From Lachnospiraceae bacterium UBA3638 (lineage in GTDB: Bacteria; Bacillota; Clostridia; Lachnospirales; Lachnospiraceae), in the NCBI GenBank assembly GCA_002373595.1, contig DFKT01000057.1:1-15887 (forward strand): a stretch of DNA of 15,887 nt, written 5' to 3'. The notes under the pieces were generated by a model. That model had not been told where the DNA came from and searched no databases. It saw only the letters and a list, made by a program, of their open reading frames with translations. The position numbers and the translations under genes were made by a program. This document shows positions 6,941 to 13,986 of this stretch, piece by piece (position 1 is the first letter of the stretch; every line of letters begins with the position of its first letter).

Positions 6941-6969
6941 TTGCAAATACCTTATAGGAGTGATAATAT
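6941..6969 (+). promoter_or_regulatory. ptb-buk promoter
   Basis: TTGCAA (6941-6946), a 17-bp spacer and TAATAT (6964-6969); GATAAT at 6962-6967 is an alternative -10. Start predicted near 6976. A GGTC-GTGT-GACC palindrome (6979-6990) follows in the leader. Confidence 0.5.
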
Positions 6970-6977
6970 TTTAACAT
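6960..6977. promoter_or_regulatory. Rex-like operator over the ptb -10
   Basis: The minus strand matches the clostridial Rex consensus TTGTTAA-N4-TTAACAA at 11 of 14 fixed positions. Its 14-bp core differs by one base from the first such site upstream of uxaB. Position over the -10 fits simple repression. That clostridial Rex controls butyrate and solvent genes is established; Rex binding here is inferred. Confidence 0.5.
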
Positions 6978-7010
6978 TGGTCGTGTGACCGCATAGATTA
7001 GGAGGACAAA

Positions 7011-7934
7011 ATGAGTCAGGGTTTTGAAGAGATCATTTCAAAAGTAAAATCGGTCGGAAAGAAGACCGTAGCCGTATCCGTAGCACAGGATGAGGCGGTT
7101 CTTGAGGCTGTAAAGGCAGCCCAAGAAAAGGGTATTGCAGATGCGATACTTGTAGGAGATGAGGCTAAGATCCGCGAGATCGCAGGCACGATCGGAATGG
7201 ACCTTTCCGGATTTGAGATAATCGACGAGCCCGATATGATACAGGCTTCACTCAAGGCAGTTAAGCTTGCACATGAAGGACGCGCAGATATGTATATGAA
7301 GGGTATCATTGATACCAAGAATTTCCTTAAGAGTGTACTCGACAAGGAAGTAGGACTTCGTACCGGCGGCGTGCTTTCTCACGTATGCGTATTCGATGTT
7401 CCCGGTATCGACAGACTTCTCTTCCTTACCGATGTTGCTTTTATGACTTATCCCACGCTTGAGGACAAGATGCACATCATCGAGAATACCATTCCAGTAT
7501 GCAAGGCGTGCGGAGTTGATATGCCAAAGGTAGCACCCCTCGCAGCTGTAGAGGTTGAGAACCCCAAGATGGAAGCAACCGTAGATGCTGCTGAGCTTAC
7601 CAGAAAGTACAAGGCCGGAGAGATCAAAGGCTGCATAGTTGACGGACCTCTTTCACTTGACCTTGCTATAGATCCTGAGGCTGCAAGGCACAAGGCTGCT
7701 ACGGACCGTGAGATCCAGGGCGATGCTGATGTTCTTCTCTTCCCGGATATCCACGCAGGAAACCTTGTTTACAAGGCGATCGTACACATGGTACCCGGCG
7801 TAAAGAACGGATGCATCCTCACCGGTACCAAGGTTCCCGTTATCCTTACCAGCCGTTCCGATACATTTGAGACCAAGCTTCACTCCATCGCTCTCGCAGC
7901 AGTTGTTGCGGAGGAGATGAAGAAGCAGGCATAA
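7011..7934 (+). CDS. ptb: Phosphate butyryltransferase
   Basis: A 307-residue cytosolic enzyme that converts butyryl-CoA and phosphate to butyryl-phosphate and CoA, the first step of the kinase route to butyrate. It belongs to the phosphate acetyl/butyryl transferase family. The single alpha/beta fold runs the full length, with family blocks [19 protein letters not shown] (about 91-109), [14 protein letters not shown] and, near the C-terminus, [18 protein letters not shown]. The length matches clostridial Ptb. A phosphate acetyltransferase is the alternative, but the immediately following butyrate kinase settles it. AGGAGG lies 6-7 nt before the ATG. Its own promoter carries a Rex-like palindrome over the -10. 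The gene gap to buk is 14 nt, containing AAAGGAG. Confidence 0.94.
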   Translation: MSQGFEEIISKVKSVGKKTVAVSVAQDEAVLEAVKAAQEKGIADAILVGDEAKIREIAGTIGMDLSGFEIIDEPDMIQASLKAVKLAHEGRADMYMKGIIDTKNFLKSVLDKEVGLRTGGVLSHVCVFDVPGIDRLLFLTDVAFMTYPTLEDKMHIIENTIPVCKACGVDMPKVAPLAAVEVENPKMEATVDAAELTRKYKAGEIKGCIVDGPLSLDLAIDPEAARHKAATDREIQGDADVLLFPDIHAGNLVYKAIVHMVPGVKNGCILTGTKVPVILTSRSDTFETKLHSIALAAVVAEEMKKQA

Positions 7935-7948
7935 GAAAGGAGAAAAGT

Positions 7949-9016
7949 ATGTCGATCAAGAGCCTTATTATCAATCCGGGTTCCACATCCACCAAGATAG
8001 GTGTTTTCGAGGACGAGACTCTTCTCTTTGAGGAGACCCTTCGCCACTCTACCGAGGAAATCTCTCAGTATGCCACGATCTTTGAGCAGAAGGATTTCCG
8101 TAAGAAGATAATCACCGACCTTCTCACCGGGAAGGGATTCGATATGAAGTCCCTCGGAATGGTAGTCGGCCGTGGCGGTATGTTAAAGCCCATCCCCGGC
8201 GGTACTTATGCCGTTACCGATGCTCTCCTTGAGGACCTTAAAGTAGGCGTTTCCGGACAGCATGCATCCAACCTCGGAGGTATCCTTGCCCGTGAGATCG
8301 GAGACGAGCTCGGTATCCCTTCATATATCGTAGACCCCGTTGTTGTAGACGAGCTTGAGAGCGTTGCGAGATTCTCCGGTGTACCCGAGCTTCCCAGAGT
8401 AAGTATCTTCCACGCACTCAACCAGAAGGCTGTTGCCAAGAGATATGCCAAGGAAGTAGGAAAGTCCTACGACTCACTCAGACTTATCGTTGTTCATATG
8501 GGCGGCGGAGTATCCGTCGGTGCTCATGTGGGCGGCAGAGTAATAGATGTATTTAATGCGCTTGACGGAGACGGAGCTTTCTCGCCCGAGAGAGCAGGCG
8601 GTGTTCCCAGCGGAGCACTCATCAAGATGTGCTTCTCCGGCAAGTACAATGAGAAGGAAGTATATAAGAAGATCTGCGGTAACGGAGGATTTAACGCTTA
8701 CCTCGGAACCAACGACATGAGAGAAGTGACCAGGCGTGCGAATGCAGGTGACAAGGAAGCTGCGGCAGCAAAGGAAGCATTCATCTATCAGGTATGCAAG
8801 GATATCGGATCAATGGCCTGCGTTCTTGAAGGCAAGGTTGATCAGATAATTGTAACCGGCGGTATTGCCTACGGTGCAGAAGTTGTCGAAGCGATGAAGA
8901 AGATGGCGGGATGGATCGCACCCTTCACCGTATATCCCGGAGAGGATGAGCTTCTTGCACTCGTTCAGGGCGGACTTCGCGTAATGAATGGCGAAGAGAA
9001 AGCAATGGAGTATTGA
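7949..9016 (+). CDS. buk: Butyrate kinase
   Basis: A 355-residue cytosolic kinase of the acetate/butyrate kinase group (ASKHA fold). It transfers phosphate from butyryl-phosphate to ADP, giving butyrate and ATP by substrate-level phosphorylation. The N-terminal phosphate-binding loop is NPGSTSTK (9-16). [19 protein letters not shown] (about 177-195) and the catalytic-site region [17 protein letters not shown] follow, and an adenosine motif VTGGIAYG lies near the C-terminus. It sits directly after ptb and is co-transcribed with it, as in Clostridium and several butyrate-forming Lachnospiraceae. Branched-chain acyl kinase activity is possible but less likely. A lipoprotein gene begins 2 nt after the stop. 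Confidence 0.95.
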   Translation: MSIKSLIINPGSTSTKIGVFEDETLLFEETLRHSTEEISQYATIFEQKDFRKKIITDLLTGKGFDMKSLGMVVGRGGMLKPIPGGTYAVTDALLEDLKVGVSGQHASNLGGILAREIGDELGIPSYIVDPVVVDELESVARFSGVPELPRVSIFHALNQKAVAKRYAKEVGKSYDSLRLIVVHMGGGVSVGAHVGGRVIDVFNALDGDGAFSPERAGGVPSGALIKMCFSGKYNEKEVYKKICGNGGFNAYLGTNDMREVTRRANAGDKEAAAAKEAFIYQVCKDIGSMACVLEGKVDQIIVTGGIAYGAEVVEAMKKMAGWIAPFTVYPGEDELLALVQGGLRVMNGEEKAMEY

Positions 9017-9018
9017 TA

Positions 9019-9933
9019 ATGAAAAGAAAAATTGTACTTACCATGGCAGCATTTGCTCTTTCGGCATCGCTTCTTGCAGGCTGTGGAAGCGGCGGTTCCC
9101 TTAATCTGTCCGATATCATCTCGGGTCAGTCCGATGACGGAGAGGCTCGCAGGAGCAGGGACAATGATAAGACTTCCGGGGATACGTCCGATAGTTCAGG
9201 CAGCGATGAAGATGCAGACAAGCTGAAGGAAGAGGAAGAAAAGAAGGCCGAGGAAGACAAGAAGAAGGCTGAAGAGGAAAAGAAGAAGCAGGAAGAGGAA
9301 GAGAAGAAAGCCGAGGAAGAGAGGCTTAAGGAAGAGATCTTAAAGCACAGAAACGGCTATCTGGATAAGCAGGGCATCGTAATCAGCCCCCAGGGTGTGG
9401 AAGCTGTATATGAGACGATGACCAAAGATGATGTTCTCATCACCTGCACCATAAAGGAACCCACTGTTACCGAGACGACCGAAGGATGTGACGATGGGAT
9501 GAAGAAAGTCATCTTCCACTCATATCTTGATTTCGGATCCTCAAGAGGATGGAAGTCCTGGAGCAGCGTCTTCGACAGATATACCGGCACTTCATTCGAG
9601 TTTGATACAAGCAGTACGACTCATACAGCCGGTGCGGGTATGACTGTAAAGGACGGATTTGTAACGATCGTGGACGGAGACAATTCTTATGATGTATCCG
9701 TAGAATTCGCCGGTGAACTCGACAATAACAATGTCCTTGACAGATATATCACGGTTACTTGTCCCGAGGATTATGACGGATGCGTGTTCTACATAGGATA
9801 TTCATCCAATGTGCAGGCCGAGGAACTTAAGAAGTTTGATCTTGCCAATAAGCTTTACATGGACTGCGAACTTCCTTACAACGAGGCATACTGCGGACAT
9901 AAGTATTATTATTACACTCTGACCAACGACTGA
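9019..9933 (+). CDS. Lipoprotein with long Glu/Lys-rich helix, unknown function
   Basis: A 304-residue predicted lipoprotein. A signal peptide (1-21) ends in the lipobox LLAGC, with lipidated Cys22. A Ser/Asp-rich linker (about 30-64) follows, then a charged segment (about 65-109) built of E/K runs with repeated KKAEE units that looks like a stable single alpha-helix spacer. The C-terminal domain (about 115-304) is beta-rich, with several Trp, Tyr and four Cys residues, and has no family I recognise. It could be displayed away from the membrane on the rigid helix. The ATG lies 2 nt after buk, with GGAG 8 nt upstream inside buk, so it is co-transcribed with the butyrate genes. A terminator ends the unit. 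No link between its function and butyrate is evident; it may simply ride in the operon. Confidence 0.85.
   Translation: MKRKIVLTMAAFALSASLLAGCGSGGSLNLSDIISGQSDDGEARRSRDNDKTSGDTSDSSGSDEDADKLKEEEEKKAEEDKKKAEEEKKKQEEEEKKAEEERLKEEILKHRNGYLDKQGIVISPQGVEAVYETMTKDDVLITCTIKEPTVTETTEGCDDGMKKVIFHSYLDFGSSRGWKSWSSVFDRYTGTSFEFDTSSTTHTAGAGMTVKDGFVTIVDGDNSYDVSVEFAGELDNNNVLDRYITVTCPEDYDGCVFYIGYSSNVQAEELKKFDLANKLYMDCELPYNEAYCGHKYYYYTLTND
9229..9336 (+). repeat. Purine-rich low-complexity tract coding for the E/K helix
   Basis: The plus strand is almost all purine for about 100 bases, with a 17-nt unit resembling AAGAAGGCCGAGGAAGA recurring at least three times with small changes. It encodes the KKAEE repeats of the lipoprotein. 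Such tracts slip during replication, so its length may vary between strains. Confidence 0.7.
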
Positions 9934-9963
9934 TATCCGACATAAAGAAAGATTTATAAAAGT

Positions 9964-10002
9964 CCTCACGCGATGCAAAAGTGCATAGCGTGAGGCTTTT
10001 TT
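9964..10002 (+). terminator. Intrinsic terminator of the ptb-buk-lipoprotein unit
   Basis: An 8-bp stem CCTCACGC/GCGTGAGG, one mismatch, then ATGCA/TGCAT around an AAAG loop, followed by T6 (9997-10002). A strong terminator; its T run ends one base before the first Rex-like site of the next promoter. Confidence 0.92.
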
Positions 10003-10003
10003 A

Positions 10004-10041
10004 TTGTTAATATATTATCCTTGTTGTTAATAAAATAACCT
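10004..10041. promoter_or_regulatory. Two tandem Rex-like palindromes upstream of uxaB
   Basis: Sites at 10004-10021 and 10024-10041 each start with a perfect TTGTTAA half-site and have an imperfect second half: 11 of 14 consensus positions each for TTGTTAA-N4-TTAACAA. Their centres are exactly 20 bp apart, about two DNA turns, so two dimers could bind one face. They lie at roughly -76 to -39 from the predicted start, with the second ending 3 bp before the -35. Repeats are seen; the binding protein is inferred. Confidence 0.5.
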
Positions 10042-10044
10042 TTA

Positions 10045-10073
10045 TTGACTGGGTAAATGCCGTAAAGTAGAAT
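10045..10073 (+). promoter_or_regulatory. uxaB-uxaA operon promoter
   Basis: TTGACT (10045-10050), a 17-bp spacer and TAGAAT (10068-10073): five of six matches in each box. Initiation is predicted near 10080, giving a leader of about 62 nt. Confidence 0.75.
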
Positions 10074-10082
10074 CCATAATAA

Positions 10083-10110
10083 GGGGATTTTGGGATATCA
10101 AAATGGCCCC
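10083..10110 (+). promoter_or_regulatory. Hairpin in the uxaB leader
   Basis: GGGG-ATTTTG (10083-10092) pairs with CAAAAT-(GG)-CCCC (10099-10110), leaving a 6-nt loop and a 2-nt bulge. It starts a few bases after the predicted transcription start. No T tract follows, so it is not a terminator. It could protect the 5' end, or the inner TTTTG/CAAAA arms could be a DNA operator for a uronate repressor. Confidence 0.45.
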
Positions 10111-10141
10111 GTAACGAAATGATATTGGAGGATTTTTCGAA

Positions 10142-11617
10142 ATGGAAACACTGAACCGCAGCAAGACATGTAAGAAGGACAGACCGGTTAAGGTCGTTCA
10201 GTTCGGAGAGGGCAATTTCTTAAGAGCTTTTTGTGATTATATGATAGATGTCGCAAATGAACAGGGAAAGTTCGACGGAGACATCGTTCTCATCAAACCT
10301 ATCGAATTCGGTAATCTCGATAATTTCCACAAACAGGACTGCCAGTATACGGTATCTCTTCGCGGTAACATAGGCGGCGAAGGGAAGAAGATAAACCGCA
10401 TCGTTACGAGCGTTGCCGACGCTGTTGATGCGATAAACGAATACGATAAATACATGTCTCTCGCCGAGATAGATACGCTTCGCTTTGTTATCTCCAATAC
10501 CACCGAAGCGGGAATAGTTTATGATGAGACTGATGAATTTGATCTCTGCCCGCCGAAGACCTTCCCGGGCAAACTCACAAAGTTCCTTTATCATCGCTTC
10601 GAGACTTTTAAGGGAGCGCAGGACAAAGGACTCGTCATGCTCCCGGTTGAGCTCATAGATGACAACGGTGCACACCTCAAAGAGTGCGTCCTTAAGCAGA
10701 TCGCCAACTGGAAACTCTCTGATGAGTTTAAGAAGTGGGTCGAGGACAGTTGTATCTTCACACAGACACTTGTAGACCGTATTGTTACGGGATACCCCAG
10801 AGCGACAGAGCAGAAGGAATGGGACGAGCTCGGATACGAGGACCGCATCATGGTCACCGCAGAACCTTTCGGTCTCTGGGTAATTGAGTCGGATAAGGAT
10901 ATCAGCGGAGAGCTTCCTCTCAATAAGTGCGATGCGGAGTTCAATGTAGTATTTACCAACGATCATCATCCGTATAAGCAGCGCAAAGTCCGTATCCTTA
11001 ACGGCGCACACACTTCATTCGTGCTCGCATCATGGCTCTGCGGCAATGATATAGTCCGTCAGTCCATGGAGGATGCGGATATCAGAGACTTCATGAACAA
11101 GACTATCTTTGACGAAGTCATCCCTACGCTTACTCTTCCTGAGGATGAGCTTAAAGCTTTTGCCGGTGAAGTAGTCAACAGATTCAACAATCCGTTCGTA
11201 GATCATGCACTTCTTGCTATATCTCTTAATTCCGTTTCCAAGTGGAGAGCCAGATGCATGCCTTCTCTTACCGGATATGTCGATAAGTTCGGAAAACTCC
11301 CAGCACACCTCACATTCTCTATTGCGGCTCTTATAGAGTTTTACAGAGGAAGTGAGATCAAGGACGGTGCTCTTATAGGACACCGCGGAGAGCAGACTTA
11401 TGAGATACATGATGATGCGGCGGTACTCGAATTCTTTGCTGCCAATTCAGAGAAAGATCCCGCAGAGCTTGTTAAGGAATACCTCGGAAATACCGCTTTC
11501 CACGGAGAAGATATGAATCTCATCCCGGGACTTACGGATGCAGTCACCGGATACCTTACCGATATCCGGGCTAAAGGAATGAGAGCGGCTGTACGTAAGC
11601 TCGCTGCGGAGGCTTAA
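10142..11617 (+). CDS. uxaB: Tagaturonate reductase (altronate oxidoreductase)
   Basis: A 491-residue cytosolic enzyme of the mannitol dehydrogenase family. It reduces D-tagaturonate to D-altronate with NADH, the second step of galacturonate breakdown. The N-terminal Rossmann motif is VVQFGEGNFLRAF (18-30), almost identical to the UxaB hallmark. The polyol dehydrogenase active-site block RKVRILNGAHTSF lies near residues 281-293, followed by the helical C-terminal domain. The length fits UxaB (about 480-490). Fructuronate reductase UxuB is the related alternative, but the adjoining uxaA favours UxaB. GGAGGA lies 9 nt before the ATG. It is first in a tight operon: uxaA starts directly after the stop codon. 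The promoter carries tandem Rex-like sites, which would fit an NADH-using enzyme. Confidence 0.94.
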   Translation: METLNRSKTCKKDRPVKVVQFGEGNFLRAFCDYMIDVANEQGKFDGDIVLIKPIEFGNLDNFHKQDCQYTVSLRGNIGGEGKKINRIVTSVADAVDAINEYDKYMSLAEIDTLRFVISNTTEAGIVYDETDEFDLCPPKTFPGKLTKFLYHRFETFKGAQDKGLVMLPVELIDDNGAHLKECVLKQIANWKLSDEFKKWVEDSCIFTQTLVDRIVTGYPRATEQKEWDELGYEDRIMVTAEPFGLWVIESDKDISGELPLNKCDAEFNVVFTNDHHPYKQRKVRILNGAHTSFVLASWLCGNDIVRQSMEDADIRDFMNKTIFDEVIPTLTLPEDELKAFAGEVVNRFNNPFVDHALLAISLNSVSKWRARCMPSLTGYVDKFGKLPAHLTFSIAALIEFYRGSEIKDGALIGHRGEQTYEIHDDAAVLEFFAANSEKDPAELVKEYLGNTAFHGEDMNLIPGLTDAVTGYLTDIRAKGMRAAVRKLAAEA

Positions 11618-13105
11618 ATGCAGAAGTACATAAGGATAAATGATAATGACAGCGTCATAGTGGCACTTGAAACGCTTCCGGCAGGGACGGTAGCTGATCT
11701 CGGAGATATAAAAGTAACTGCGACCGAGGAGATACCTGCAGGACACAAGATGGCTCTTAAGGATATACCTGAGGGCGGAGATGTGATCAAGTATGGCTTC
11801 CGCATAGGTCTTGCCAAGGAGCCGATAAAGGCGGGAAGCTGGATACATACCCACAATCTGAGGACGGGTCTGGGAGACCTTCTTGAGTATACTTATGAAC
11901 CGACTCACCCAGAAGTTAAGCAGACGGAAGAAGCGTTCTTTGACGGCTTCGTAAGAAAGGACGGCTCGGTCGGTGTCAGAAATGAGATATGGATCATACC
12001 GACTGTCGGCTGCGTGAACAATGTGGCAACTGCCATTGCCAATAAAGCAAAGCAGTTCCTTAAAGGCAGCGTGGAGGATGTCATAGCATTTCCTCATCCT
12101 TACGGATGCTCTCAGATGGGAGACGATCAGGAAAATACCCGCACCATACTTGCGGATCTCATCAGGCATCCCAATGCGGGAGGTGTGCTGGTCCTTGGTC
12201 TTGGATGCGAGAACAGCAATATCCCCGTATTGAAGGAAGGGTATCTGGACGGCATAGATGAGGAAAGGGTCAGGTTCCTTATATCCCAGGAATCGGATGA
12301 TGAGATAGCTGAAGGCGTGGAGATCGTTAAGCAGCTCATAGACCTCGCATCCTCATTTAAGAGAGAAAAGGTAAGTGCATCAAAGCTCATCATAGGTATG
12401 AAATGCGGAGGAAGCGACGGACTCTCGGGCATTACAGCCAACCCCCTTGTGGGCAGGTTCTCCGACAAACTCATCTCCAAGGGCGGCACGACAATCCTTA
12501 CAGAGGTTCCGGAGATGTTCGGGGCCGAGACCATACTCATGAACCGCTGTGAGAATGAAGCTCTCTTTAACGATACTGTCAATCTGATCAATGATTTCAA
12601 GAATTACTTCAAGAGAAACGATCAGACCATATATGAGAATCCATCACCCGGCAATAAAAAGGGCGGCATATCGACTCTTGAGGATAAGTCCCTCGGCTGT
12701 ACTCAGAAGTCCGGATCCGCTCCTGTAAAAGGTGTGCTCTCATACGGAGAGAAGGTTAAGAACGCAGGGCTCAATCTCCTCAGCGCGCCGGGAAATGACC
12801 TTGTTGCAGCAACCGCTCTCGCGGCAGCAGGTGCGCAGATCATACTTTTCACCACAGGAAGAGGGACTCCTTTTGCTGCGCCCGTTCCCACGATGAAGAT
12901 ATCGACCAATTCAAGGCTTGCAGATGCCAAGAAGAACTGGATTGATTTCAATGCAGGAGTGCTCACTGAGGATGGTCATACGATGGATGAAGAAGCGGAT
13001 AAGCTGTTTGACCTCGTGATGGAGACCGCATCGGGCAGGCAGGTGAGATCTGAGATCGCAGGATTCCATGATCTCGCGATATTTAAACAGGGGGTAACGC
13101 TCTGA
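11618..13105 (+). CDS. uxaA: Altronate dehydratase
   Basis: A 495-residue cytosolic dehydratase, the same length as the E. coli enzyme. It converts D-altronate to 2-keto-3-deoxy-D-gluconate. The N-terminal SAF domain (about 1-95) is followed by the catalytic region, starting with GFVRKDGSVGVRNEIWIIPTVGCVNN (split by family convention into RKDG and GVRN signatures). Blocks HPYGCSQMGDD, LGLGCENSN and GMKCGGSDGLSGITANP with conserved cysteines follow, then GRGTPFAAPVPTMKIS near the C-terminus. The family needs a divalent metal, classically iron. The ATG follows the uxaB stop with no gap, and GGAGG sits 5 nt upstream. The stop overlaps the next ATG by one base (TGATG). Galactarate dehydratase is a homologue, but context supports altronate. 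Confidence 0.95.
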   Translation: MQKYIRINDNDSVIVALETLPAGTVADLGDIKVTATEEIPAGHKMALKDIPEGGDVIKYGFRIGLAKEPIKAGSWIHTHNLRTGLGDLLEYTYEPTHPEVKQTEEAFFDGFVRKDGSVGVRNEIWIIPTVGCVNNVATAIANKAKQFLKGSVEDVIAFPHPYGCSQMGDDQENTRTILADLIRHPNAGGVLVLGLGCENSNIPVLKEGYLDGIDEERVRFLISQESDDEIAEGVEIVKQLIDLASSFKREKVSASKLIIGMKCGGSDGLSGITANPLVGRFSDKLISKGGTTILTEVPEMFGAETILMNRCENEALFNDTVNLINDFKNYFKRNDQTIYENPSPGNKKGGISTLEDKSLGCTQKSGSAPVKGVLSYGEKVKNAGLNLLSAPGNDLVAATALAAAGAQIILFTTGRGTPFAAPVPTMKISTNSRLADAKKNWIDFNAGVLTEDGHTMDEEADKLFDLVMETASGRQVRSEIAGFHDLAIFKQGVTL

Positions 13106-13959
13106 TGCAGCTGGGTATCAGATTACATGATGTGAAGCAGTCTTCCGGGGAAGGCATTGCCGGCTTTGAGGAGCGTATAGAAGAAGTTAAGAGGCTGGAC
13201 TTTAAGTGCGGACACCTGGCTCTTTCCAAGATGGGTATCCCGTCGTCACCGGAGTCATTGACGCCCGGATATGCTATGACTCTCAGGCGTATCTTTGATA
13301 AGAATGAAGTCGATGTCGCAGTCCTCGGGTGTTATCTTAATCTCGCAGATCCCGATCCGGCACGTCTGTCTGCAAATACCGAAAAGTATCTCGCCAATAT
13401 CAGATTCGCATCCCATCTTGGCGCAGGTATGGTTGGGACGGAGACGGGAGCTCCTAACAGCGAGTATAAATTCTGCCCGGAGTGCAGGACGGACGAAGCA
13501 TTACATACTTTTATCACCAATCTGCGCCCTGTCGTCGGATATGCCGAGAAGTGCGGCGTACTCATATCGATAGAGCCTGTTGCAAAGCATATAGTCTATG
13601 ATGCAAAGAGAGCCAGAAGAGTGCTTGATGAGATAGCATCTCCCAATCTGCGCATCATATTCGATCCTGTAAATCTCCTCGACAGGTCAAATTTCGAAGA
13701 CAGGGAGAGGATATTTGCGGAGACGATGGAGCTCCTTGAGAAAGATATCGCGATGGTGCATCTCAAGGATTTTAAGGTGCCTTCGGACGGGGGAGAGCTT
13801 ATTTCCGTGGGGTGCGGACAGGGAGAGATGGACTATACGGAGATACTTAAGTTTGTAAAGAGCAAGAAGCAGTTCATCCATGCGACCCTGGAAAATACAA
13901 AACCCGACAACTGCGAGAGCTGCCGGGATCTTATACTTGATACTTATGCCCGCGTCTGA
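13105..13959 (+). CDS. Sugar isomerase/epimerase-type TIM barrel protein in the uxaBA operon
   Basis: A 284-residue cytosolic protein of the xylose isomerase-like / AP endonuclease 2 TIM-barrel superfamily. The four metal ligands of the family are recognisable: Glu157 (ISIEPV), Asp187 (IFDPVN), His219 (VHLKDF) and Glu263 (ATLEN). Members isomerise or epimerise keto-sugars or their phosphates. It overlaps the uxaA stop by one base, so it is translationally coupled to uronate genes. Plausible roles are epimerisation of a uronate or ketouronate (for example tagaturonate/fructuronate) or handling of a side product; this is inference. Two CxxC pairs are seen (Cys124/127 and Cys270/273), unusual for the fold. 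The terminator stem starts inside the last codons. Confidence 0.85.
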   Translation: MQLGIRLHDVKQSSGEGIAGFEERIEEVKRLDFKCGHLALSKMGIPSSPESLTPGYAMTLRRIFDKNEVDVAVLGCYLNLADPDPARLSANTEKYLANIRFASHLGAGMVGTETGAPNSEYKFCPECRTDEALHTFITNLRPVVGYAEKCGVLISIEPVAKHIVYDAKRARRVLDEIASPNLRIIFDPVNLLDRSNFEDRERIFAETMELLEKDIAMVHLKDFKVPSDGGELISVGCGQGEMDYTEILKFVKSKKQFIHATLENTKPDNCESCRDLILDTYARV

Positions 13960-13977
13960 TGCGCGGGCTTTTCTTTT
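13948..13977 (+). terminator. Intrinsic terminator overlapping the end of the TIM-barrel gene
   Basis: A 7-bp stem GCCCGCG/CGCGGGC (13948-13954 with 13962-13968), a 7-nt loop containing the stop codon, then TTTTCTTTT. There is no T run in the opposite direction, so it serves only the uxaB operon. Confidence 0.88.
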
Positions 13978-13986
13978 GACTCTTTG

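Noticed and set aside
9229..9336. A tandem repeat array that might be a CRISPR or mobile repeat
   Set aside because: The units are irregular, have no spacers and are explained by the E/K-rich coding sequence of the lipoprotein.
10220..11011. Long minus-strand frame (263 codons) inside uxaB
   Set aside because: It is antisense to a clear UxaB coding region, has no domain or ribosome site, and its residues read as a codon-bias shadow.
11447..12169. Minus-strand frame (240 codons) across the uxaB/uxaA junction
   Set aside because: It covers two firmly identified genes on the other strand and shows no recognisable protein features.
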